Source of the DNA: CAJXCL01 sp964394335
GTDB lineage: Bacteria > Nitrospinota > Nitrospinia > CAJXCL01
DNA: 20,079 nucleotides
NCBI GenBank assembly: GCA_964394335.1
Contig: CAYMVZ010000041.1
Span: 1-20,079, forward strand
Direction: 5' to 3'
The notes under the pieces are model-generated. The model ran no database searches, was not told the DNA's origin, and worked only from the letters and a program-made list of their open reading frames with translations. Position 1 is the first letter of the stretch. Every line of letters begins with the position of its first letter. Shown one piece after another: positions 7,481 through 12,300 of this stretch. The translations under genes were made by a program, and so were the position numbers.

Positions 7481-8269
7481 CTAACTTTTGAGTGCTTTTG
7501 TTATATGCCCCCTAATTGTTCTTGGTTTAAATCCAAAATGTCTTTTGTATTCTGCATCTGATGGGTTGCTTCCTCTTGGAAATGAGCTTTTGTTAGGATT
7601 AATTGCGGTTAATATCTCAGGCTTATAGATCATTTCTTTTATAGTCATGTTAGGATGTTTTTCAAAGAGTTTTTTTGCGGCTTTTTCGATTTTCTTTTTT
7701 AATAAGTTTCTTTGACCTGCTTTCGTATTTTTGCTTGGGGTTTTTATATTTTCATATTTCTCCATTTCTTCATCTATTTTTCTTTTTGGAATATTTTTAT
7801 CAATCCAAATCGGATGCATAATTTCCATTAGTTCCAAATACGGATCATTTGTTATTACCCTCAAAATGCTGTTCTTTATTGAAGATATATTATTGAAGTC
7901 TCTTTTGGTGATCTTATGCCATTCTAAAAGGTGTTCAATGTTTTTTGAGATACTTTCATCATGGTCTGCTATATTGGGATTTCCTTTTTTATCAAAAATG
8001 ATTCGATCGCAAATCATAGGTAAATAATCAGGAGGGCCATCAAGAGAAGAATAATCTTCTATCTCAATAGGTTTTTTTAAAAAAATGCAACCATTTGTAT
8101 CTGAAAACTTATGATCAATAAAGGAGTACATAGCTTTATCTAAAAAGTACGAATATACCCCGCCAAATCGAAACTCCCATTCATCAAATTTTTCAGACTT
8201 CAAATCTTTCTTAACTTTTTCAAATACTGCTTTATACTCTTTTGTATTTGACTTTTGTTTGACTCCCAT
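7481..8269 (-). CDS. Uncharacterised element-encoded protein, possible C-terminal DNA-binding helix region
   Basis: I do not recognise this protein. It is lysine- and acid-rich (about 262 residues from the ATG; a GTG start at 8281 would add four), with no signal peptide or membrane segment. The N-terminal half has aromatic patches (FDEWEFRFGGVYSYFLDKAMY, about residues 30-50) and the segment CDRIIFDKKGNPNIADHDE. The C-terminal quarter is helical and basic (LLKKKIEKAAKKLFEKHPN, then YKRHFGFKPRTIRGHITKAL), which looks like a helix-turn-helix or nucleic-acid-binding tail. It is transcribed with the primase operon but separated by a 220-base repeat-bearing gap. An AACCCTACC-type cluster covers its start region, so it may be autoregulated. 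A role in regulation or maintenance is a guess. Confidence 0.7.
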   Translation of the reverse strand: MGVKQKSNTKEYKAVFEKVKKDLKSEKFDEWEFRFGGVYSYFLDKAMYSFIDHKFSDTNGCIFLKKPIEIEDYSSLDGPPDYLPMICDRIIFDKKGNPNIADHDESISKNIEHLLEWHKITKRDFNNISSIKNSILRVITNDPYLELMEIMHPIWIDKNIPKRKIDEEMEKYENIKTPSKNTKAGQRNLLKKKIEKAAKKLFEKHPNMTIKEMIYKPEILTAINPNKSSFPRGSNPSDAEYKRHFGFKPRTIRGHITKALKS

Positions 8270-8270
8270 A

Positions 8271-8365
8271 ACCCCTACCACAGCTATAACCCTACCTTTT
8301 TAAATATGCGGGGGAGAGCCAAGTGGTAGGGTTAAACTTGACTTTTCGGGAGCGACCCTATCCCC
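8271..8365. promoter_or_regulatory. Operator-like cluster of AACCCTACC sites with perfect 10-base inverted repeat
   Basis: TAACCCTACC at 8287-8296 and GGTAGGGTTA at 8325-8334 form a perfect inverted pair with a 28-base gap. A near copy, AACCCCTACC, is at 8271-8280 in the same orientation, and ACCCTATCC follows at 8356-8364. The cluster overlaps the expected promoter of the minus-strand 266-residue ORF and lies between it and the plus-strand RNA/XRE transcript. It is a good candidate binding site for one of the XRE proteins or for the ORF product itself. Confidence 0.5.
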
Positions 8366-8375
8366 CATGTTTAAA

Positions 8376-8405
8376 GCGTATCTAAAACATATGTTTTAGA
8401 TGCGC
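8376..8405. repeat. 30-base near-perfect palindrome
   Basis: The central 20 bases TCTAAAACATATGTTTTAGA are a perfect palindrome. It extends by five bases on each side (GCGTA and TGCGC) with only one G-T wobble. There is no spacer, so it would form a cruciform or bind a large symmetric protein. No T-run follows, so it is not a simple terminator. It sits in the divergent intergenic region between the minus-strand and plus-strand halves of the element. Confidence 0.75.
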
Positions 8406-8487
8406 CGTAAACAAATAAAGGACATTGCCTCACTCAAAAAAATTATGACTGTTTCTGATCATGTATAAAATTTCATTAAGAAAAAAG

Positions 8488-8517
8488 TTGCTTTTATAGA
8501 GTTAATCATGTTATAAA
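8488..8517 (+). promoter_or_regulatory. Sigma70-like promoter for structured RNA/leader
   Basis: TTGCTT at 8488-8493 and TATAAA at 8512-8517 are separated by 18 bases, placing a start near 8523-8526, just before the first RNA hairpin at 8527. Position and orientation fit the downstream terminator. Confidence 0.55.
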
Positions 8518-8524
8518 ATAATAA

Positions 8525-8642
8525 TACTGCTGATTCGGCAGGGTTGCTCCAGTTTACAGTTTAGTTAAGAGCAGCATTGAAGGGCTATTGAGCCTATTTT
8601 GAAGAGAAATCTTTGCGATAGGAGCGGTAGCCCTTTTTTTTT
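8525..8642 (+). ncRNA. Structured small RNA or regulatory leader with intrinsic terminator
   Basis: No ORF is present, but stems fit together end to end. Hairpin 1 is CTGCT (8527-8531) with GGCAG (8537-8541) and a GATTC loop. Hairpin 2 is GTTGCTC (8543-8549) with GAGCAGC (8569-8575), whose loop holds a CAGTTTA/CAGTTTAG repeat. Hairpin 3 is AAGGGCTA (8580-8587) with TAGCCCTT (8628-8635), followed by a T-run to 8642; it encloses CCTAT/ATAGG (8593-8597, 8618-8622) and a small AAGA-GAAA-TCTT hairpin with a GNRA tetraloop. A promoter lies just upstream. It matches no RNA family that I know. It may be a free sRNA, an antisense-type copy-number RNA, or an attenuator leader of the XRE gene at 8720. 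Confidence 0.6.
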
Positions 8643-8650
8643 GGAATTTT

Positions 8651-8680
8651 TTAGCATTTTCAGAAGTGCTAATTTTTTTT
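8651..8680 (+). terminator. Second intrinsic terminator before XRE gene
   Basis: TTAGCA (8651-8656) pairs with TGCTAA (8667-8672) and is followed by eight T residues. It comes directly after the terminator of the structured RNA, giving tandem terminators about 30 bases ahead of the XRE ribosome site. I see no clear promoter between it and the gene. Confidence 0.65.
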
Positions 8681-8719
8681 GTATCGTTAGTTAAAAAACT
8701 TTTTTAAGGAGCACTGATA

Positions 8720-8920
8720 ATGATTAAAAGGCAAAGACCCATTAAGTTAAAGATAAAAAGGATTGAGTTGGGAGTCCGTGCATACGAATTGGCTTCGGAG
8801 TTAGAAATAAGCACTGCTAAGCTTAGTTTGATTGAAAACGGGGTTTTGCAACCAGACTGGTTGTTTAAGGAGCAGTCAGCGGAAAAGCTTGGGATTCCAT
8901 ATAAAGAATTGTGGGAGTGA
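8720..8920 (+). CDS. Small XRE-like helix-turn-helix protein
   Basis: A 66-residue protein consisting of a single Cro/CI-type helix-turn-helix: IKLKIKRIELGVRAYELASELEISTAKLSLIENG, ending in LGIPYKELW as many XRE domains do. A ribosome site (AAGGAG at 8706-8711) precedes the ATG by eight bases. It probably regulates element genes, perhaps opposing the minus-strand XRE protein at 7057. Expression may depend on read-through of two upstream terminators, because no separate promoter is obvious. The long basic N terminus (IKRQRPIKLKIKR) is atypical. Confidence 0.78.
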   Translation: MIKRQRPIKLKIKRIELGVRAYELASELEISTAKLSLIENGVLQPDWLFKEQSAEKLGIPYKELWE

Positions 8921-8936
8921 TTTTTTTGAAGCATAA

Positions 8937-8975
8937 AAAAAGCCCAGCGGTGAATAAGTGTACACACTGAGCATT
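8937..8975. other. Weak inverted repeat between XRE and winged-helix genes
   Basis: GTGTACAC at 8958-8965 is an 8-base palindrome, flanked by CAGCGGTG and CACACTGAG that can pair imperfectly. There is no clean T-run, so a terminator role is weak; an operator is possible. Confidence 0.25.
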
Positions 8976-9004
8976 ATAAAAAACTTTATTTATTTAAACT
9001 CTTA

Positions 9005-9472
9005 ATGTCGAACAGGAAAAAGAAAAATAAGATTGAAGGCCGGTTTGTACCTTTGCAACATAGTCTTTTGACATCGGAAGCTTTTCGATCTTTGACTAAA
9101 ACTGCAAAAGTTGCGTATGTCTATTTTCTATTTGATATCAAAAGAGGAGATCAGACAGAAGTCATTCTTACTTTTGAGCAGGCAAAAAAATATTCTGTTT
9201 GTAGTTCCCCAACGACTTTCATGGAGATAAAGAAAGAGTTAGTAAGTAAGTGTTTTCTTGACCAACTTGAAGGTGGTGGTTTAAACAAGCCAAGCAAATT
9301 CAAAATTTCCTACATGTGGAAAAAACACGGAACGAATTTATTTGAAGATAAAAAATATTGTCCTGGAATCGGTGCAAAATATTTCAAAGCTGCATGGAAA
9401 GATAGTAAAAAAAAAGAAAAGCTTCTTATGGCAAGGCATCAAAAAAATAAACTAAATACAAAAAATATATGA
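9005..9472 (+). CDS. Winged-helix replication-type protein
   Basis: A 155-residue protein with a basic N terminus (SNRKKKNK). The segment GRFVPLQHSLLTSEAFRSLTKTAKVAYVYFLFDI resembles the N-terminal helix-turn-helix of plasmid and phage replication proteins (pattern: F-x-LP, L-x-SxA, LS-x-A). A wing-like continuation follows (LTFEQAKKYSVCSSPTTFMEIKKELVSK), then a Gly-rich turn and a basic tail. I infer a DNA-binding or origin-recognition role for the element. No good Shine-Dalgarno precedes the ATG, although the leader is AT-rich. It could instead be a regulator; the family is poorly characterised. Confidence 0.6.
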   Translation: MSNRKKKNKIEGRFVPLQHSLLTSEAFRSLTKTAKVAYVYFLFDIKRGDQTEVILTFEQAKKYSVCSSPTTFMEIKKELVSKCFLDQLEGGGLNKPSKFKISYMWKKHGTNLFEDKKYCPGIGAKYFKAAWKDSKKKEKLLMARHQKNKLNTKNI

Positions 9473-9603
9473 GCGCCATTACAGTTTTAATATGAATTTC
9501 TATCAATTTTTAATTTTCCATACATTTTCTGTATCTATCGAGCTATTTTTAAGAATAATTTTCATACAAAATTTATATAGCATTTAGAGTTACCATATAG
9601 TAC

Positions 9604-9633
9604 GGGCGTGGGTGCGGGTATGAGCGCAGGTGT
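9604..9633 (+). repeat. G-rich degenerate hexamer tract
   Basis: Five consecutive units read GGGCGT, GGGTGC, GGGTAT, GAGCGC, AGGTGT in a locally AT-rich gap (9473-9666). Three GGG runs with 3-base loops plus a later GG give partial G-quadruplex potential on the plus strand, or a Z-like purine-pyrimidine pattern. It lies about 35 bases upstream of the mini-protein start. The rest of the 194-base gap shows no gene. Confidence 0.5.
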
Positions 9634-9666
9634 GTGATGCAGAAATATAGGGGAAAATTATAGATC

Positions 9667-9873
9667 ATGGAAGTAGATGGAATTAAAGCACAGGGTAGAA
9701 AAGAACTTAAAAAATATTTAATAGGGGAAAAAATTACATTTAAACAGGCTGTTCTTGCCAAGTGTTATGAGTGCATGTGCGGTTACAATGATGGAAAAGT
9801 TAGTTGTGAAATACCGGAATGCCCGCTTTATAGATTTATGCCATATAAGGGAACTAAACAAAATGATGTCTGA
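9667..9873 (+). CDS. Cys-rich mini-protein, probable zinc-binding
   Basis: The 68-residue protein has a basic N-terminal half (GRKELKKYLIGEKITFKQAVLAK) and a compact Cys module: C33-x2-C36-x-C38 ... C47-x4-C52, reading CYECMCGY, DGKVSCEIPECPLYRFMPY. I recall similar 'CPLY-(R/P)-F-MPY' mini-proteins in other mobile elements, but no function is established. The spacing suggests one zinc ion bound by four of the five cysteines. A ribosome site (AGGGG at 9649-9653) lies rather far from the ATG (13 bases). It sits between the winged-helix gene and the right integrase. Confidence 0.65.
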   Translation: MEVDGIKAQGRKELKKYLIGEKITFKQAVLAKCYECMCGYNDGKVSCEIPECPLYRFMPYKGTKQNDV

Positions 9874-10000
9874 TAGCCTTTTAAAATCCATTATTATCCG
9901 CTGTAGAGGGCATTTTTTAGGGGTTGCAGGGATTTAATATTATAAATCTATAGAAAGTTATAGGGGTGGGAAATTTTAAAGAAGATTTTAAGTAATAAAT

Positions 10001-10108
10001 TTCTCAAATTTTTACTTTCGGAATATAAATAAAATATAATGAATCAGCAACTTTACAACTTAAATCAACTTGATGAATTAATCCGGTCGGGGTTAATTTC
10101 AATTCCGG
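10001..10108 (+). repeat. Right arm of integrase-leader inverted repeat
   Basis: This covers the 38-base leader and the first ~23 codons of the right integrase and mirrors minus-strand 4586-4480 at about 85% identity. Shared blocks include AAATTTTTACTTTCG, 21 identical bases across the start codon, TCAACTT, GGGGTTAATT and CAATTCCGG. Confidence 0.85.
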
Positions 10109-11250
10109 TTGATAATACCCTTACTTCAAAACCCAAAATATATTATAATCCCGAAAATATTATTAACTTTTCGGGGGGACTCTGCATGGAAGGCAAGGTA
10201 ATAAAACTTGGGAATAGTTTTTACATTGATTTCAGGCGTAGGCAAATAGGCGGCAGGATAGCCCATGACGAGCTTGGCAGACGCTTTTGGTCTAAAGAAC
10301 ATGCCGAACAGTGTTTAAATAAGATTCGCGCCGAGGTTACAAATGGAACTTTTAATGTCGAGAAGTATAAAAAATTAGATGTTAAGGAGTGGAAATTTGA
10401 AGTACGATTTCAAAAATACATGGATGCGGGGGTTAATAAGGAAAAAACACCATTTGCTCCTTCAAGTAAACTTCAAATCAAAAGTCATTACGACAAGTAT
10501 TTCTATCCCTATTTTAAGAGTTGGGATTTAAGGGTAATCAGTAATATTCATATCAGCGACTTTTACGATCAACTTCCAACAAGTCTTGCCGATTCAACGA
10601 AAAAAAATCTTATTATTTCTCTACGCTCTTTTTATAATATGTTTGATGAATTAGATCAAACTAAGATTAAGTGGCCTTCCCCAAAAATAGCGAAAAAGAA
10701 AATCCAATGGATTGGGCAAGAAGAACAGCTAAAAATAATTTCATGTATCCCTGAAAAGCACAGGCCAATATTTTATTTTATGATCTGGCACGGAGTCAGG
10801 CCGGGTGAAGCCAGAGCCTTAATGTGGGATTGCATAGACTTAAAACAAAATATCATTTATATAAAGCGGAATTGGAGCGAAAGAGTTTTGACGGACATTA
10901 CAAAAGGTCGAACGGATCGCACGACTCCCATATATTCACAGTTCAAACCACTCTTAAAAGAACTTGCCCGGAGCAAAAAGGAATTTGTGTTTACAACTCC
11001 AAGAGGTAAAAATTACGGTAGAAGAAAGATTAATGTTTTGTGGAATGATGCTGTCGAGAAAGCCGGTTATGTTCCTATCCGATTATATAATGGAACAAAA
11101 CATTCCTTTGCAAGCCAACTACGAAAAGCAGGAGCAGATTTATCGGATATTCAAGAGTTGCTTGGTCATGCACACATGGACTCCACTAAACGCTATGCCG
11201 ATATTGAGCAAACAAGATTAACCAGAGTAATCGAATTAAAACGAAGGTAG
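10039..11250 (+). CDS. Tyrosine recombinase (right integrase)
   Basis: A 403-residue phage-type integrase. Residues 1-30 (MNQQLYNLNQLDELIRSGLI...) match the left integrase, but 31-110 are unrelated to it and look like an Arm-DNA-binding region (GKVIKLGNSFYIDF). The core-binding domain spans about 120-215. The catalytic domain begins near 220, with the shared phrase IPEKHRPIF. It has R254 (HGVRPGEARAL), K289 (TKGRTDRTTPI), box II NGTKHSFASQL, H377 (ELLGHAHM) and the nucleophile Y386 (KRYADI). Box II reads N351-G-T-K354 instead of H-x-x-R, so the usually essential second Arg is Lys. The gene ends about 35 bases before the candidate attR. The leader has no Shine-Dalgarno sequence and duplicates the left integrase leader. 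Confidence 0.92.
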   Translation: MNQQLYNLNQLDELIRSGLISIPVDNTLTSKPKIYYNPENIINFSGGLCMEGKVIKLGNSFYIDFRRRQIGGRIAHDELGRRFWSKEHAEQCLNKIRAEVTNGTFNVEKYKKLDVKEWKFEVRFQKYMDAGVNKEKTPFAPSSKLQIKSHYDKYFYPYFKSWDLRVISNIHISDFYDQLPTSLADSTKKNLIISLRSFYNMFDELDQTKIKWPSPKIAKKKIQWIGQEEQLKIISCIPEKHRPIFYFMIWHGVRPGEARALMWDCIDLKQNIIYIKRNWSERVLTDITKGRTDRTTPIYSQFKPLLKELARSKKEFVFTTPRGKNYGRRKINVLWNDAVEKAGYVPIRLYNGTKHSFASQLRKAGADLSDIQELLGHAHMDSTKRYADIEQTRLTRVIELKRR

Positions 11251-11270
11251 TTTTGACACATTTTGACACA
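11251..11270 (+). repeat. Tandem TTTTGACACA, candidate integrase arm sites
   Basis: Two perfect adjacent copies of TTTTGACACA begin right after the right-integrase stop codon and are followed by the partial copy CTTTTTGA. Direct repeats between an integrase stop and its attachment core are typical of arm-type binding sites. No close copy is seen near the left end, where ACAAAA and GGGACA motifs occur instead. Confidence 0.45.
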
Positions 11271-11283
11271 CTTTTTGAAAGTT

Positions 11284-11302
11284 AAATTATTGATTTTATT
11301 GT
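11284..11302. other. Candidate right attachment site (attR)
   Basis: This is the partner of the imperfect direct repeat at 3128-3146. It lies just beyond the right integrase and its tandem repeats, and it is immediately followed by a frame that looks like the C-terminal end of a host gene. The mismatches mean the true crossover core may be shorter, for example ATTGA-x-TTTATT. Confidence 0.45.
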
Positions 11303-11414
11303 GGAATATCCCTATATTTCTAATGTTAGAGGAATCAGTACCAAAAAATTTGAGAAAATTAAAAATTTGATAGCTGTATCTGAGGAGGAGAATACTCAAA
11401 CAAAACAGGAATAA
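11286..11414 (+). pseudogene. 3' remnant of a helix-hairpin-helix (ComEA-like) gene
   Basis: A 42-codon open frame with no start codon begins inside the candidate attR and ends at TAA 11412-11414. The segment NVRGISTKKFEKIKNLIAV matches the second helix-hairpin-helix of ComEA-type DNA-binding proteins (pattern V-G-I-G-x-K-x-x-E-K-I-K). The preceding IIDFIVEYPYIS would be the end of the first hairpin (IIE-F/Y-R). Its 5' half is not beside it; a short piece may survive at 3109-3140. I infer that the element inserted in this gene. The fragment is short, so this is tentative. Confidence 0.45.
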
Positions 11415-11662
11415 TAAGACATCAATGTATTGTTATAAATTTTACCTCAGGCGGAGTTTCCAGGGCTGAGCAAGGTTCTTTTGCAGGGGACTCCGCCTCT
11501 TCTAAACAGAAAGAATAACTCGTCTCCGACTCGTTATCCTTTTTATCCCTCCTAAAATGAAAGTGTTTAGCGAGCGCATTCCCAGTAGCTTGCTGCGGGG
11601 AGCTTCAAATATTAGAATTGAAAAATTGACTCCTACGGAAGTTGCTGCTATGATAAATCACC
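11415..11662. other. Gene-free stretch with nested hairpins
   Basis: It holds three structures. AGGCGGAGT at 11449-11457 pairs with ACTCCGCCT at 11490-11498, extendable to 13 pairs. An imperfect hairpin at 11517-11536 (TAACTCGTC with GACTCGTTA, two mismatches) is followed by TCCTTTTT and could terminate transcription. CCCAGTAGC at 11581-11589 pairs with GCTGCGGGG at 11592-11600. The stretch looks like decayed repeat-type intergenic DNA. No convincing gene is present. Confidence 0.5.
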
Positions 11663-12196
11663 ATGGCAGCTGCAAGAAAATATTCCATGAACAAACTTTC
11701 ACCTCTTGGAAGAATCCTTAATAGATCATTTAAAAGCCTGGGGATAGATTTAAAGATTGCTCAACAAAAAGTAATTGATCAATGGCTTGAAATCGTTGGA
11801 GAACCCATAGACTCTGTTTCCAATCCGCGTTATTTTAAATTTCGGACACTTTTTGTTAATGTATCAGACTCTATGTGGCTGCATCAACTTGTTTTTATGG
11901 AAGATCAGATAAAGGAAAAAATCAATAAGTTCGTGGGAAGAAAATTAGTTCAGAAAATTTATTTTAAAATAGGAGAGTTGTCTGCAAGTAAAGCAAAAAA
12001 ACCGATTGAAAAGGAAGATTCGCACATAGACCTCTATGGTTTAACAAATAAGAATGATGAAAAAGATGCGGATGCGGCTCTGAACGTTTTAAAAGACGCT
12101 GATTTAAAAATAGCTTTAAAAAAGATAATGATTAAAGGAAAAGGCGCGGAAATGTTTCGTCACGAGCGAAAAGAAGCTGATTCTATTTGCTCATAA
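11663..12196 (+). CDS. DUF721 / DciA-like protein
   Basis: A 177-residue protein whose N-terminal ~110 residues match the DUF721 family: LGRILNRSFKSLGID, then QWLEIVGEPIDSVSNPRYFKFRTLFVNVSDSMWLHQLVFMEDQIKEKIN and YFKIGEL. Family members include DciA, the ancestral loader or operator of the replicative helicase DnaB in bacteria lacking DnaC-type loaders, so a replication role is plausible but not shown here. The C-terminal ~65 residues are charged and of low similarity. The start could also be the ATG at 11687. It is the first intact host gene after the element and opens a plus-strand run of cell-envelope genes. Confidence 0.82.
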   Translation: MAAARKYSMNKLSPLGRILNRSFKSLGIDLKIAQQKVIDQWLEIVGEPIDSVSNPRYFKFRTLFVNVSDSMWLHQLVFMEDQIKEKINKFVGRKLVQKIYFKIGELSASKAKKPIEKEDSHIDLYGLTNKNDEKDADAALNVLKDADLKIALKKIMIKGKGAEMFRHERKEADSICS

Positions 12197-12300
12197 GAAG
12201 AAAAAAATAAAAAGCAAATTCCATATTACAAATAAATTCAAGTGGCGCTTTGGATTTATTATGTATTGTTTTAGTATTTGTAGTTTTTACGTATCATTTT

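Larger units (their letters stand above)
3127..11300. mobile_element. Integrated replicative element with two outward-facing tyrosine recombinases
   Basis: The segment breaks host genes at both edges and contains only mobile-type genes: a tyrosine recombinase at each end, a primase-helicase fusion, two XRE regulators, a replication-type winged-helix protein, an unknown protein and a Cys-rich mini-protein. An imperfect direct repeat (about 16 of 19 matching) lies at 3128-3146 and 11284-11302 and may mark the ends. There are no structural phage, relaxase or type IV secretion genes, so it resembles a small integrative plasmid or a satellite-like island. The borders are estimates. Base composition does not differ strongly by eye from the AT-rich host. 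Confidence 0.8.

Noticed and set aside
8525..8642. Structured RNA as a retron or CRISPR tracr RNA
   Set aside because: No reverse transcriptase or Cas gene is nearby and no long inverted end repeats typical of retron RNA are present.
9755..9937. 60-codon frame overlapping the Cys-rich mini-protein
   Set aside because: It lies in another frame of the more credible Cys-motif gene, with no ribosome site or recognisable sequence.
3127..11300. Element as a complete prophage or conjugative element
   Set aside because: There are no capsid, terminase, tail, relaxase or secretion genes in its ~8.2 kb.
3128..11302. Integration into the tRNA-Gln gene
   Set aside because: The tRNA is intact and lies about 5 kb to the right of the element; no matching fragment is seen at either end.
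11557..11721. A 54-codon plus-strand frame (starts MKVFSERIPSSLL) overlapping the DciA-like gene
   Set aside because: Its first third is the palindromic repeat and its end runs out of frame through the conserved DUF721 gene; no ribosome site. Treated as repeat read-through.
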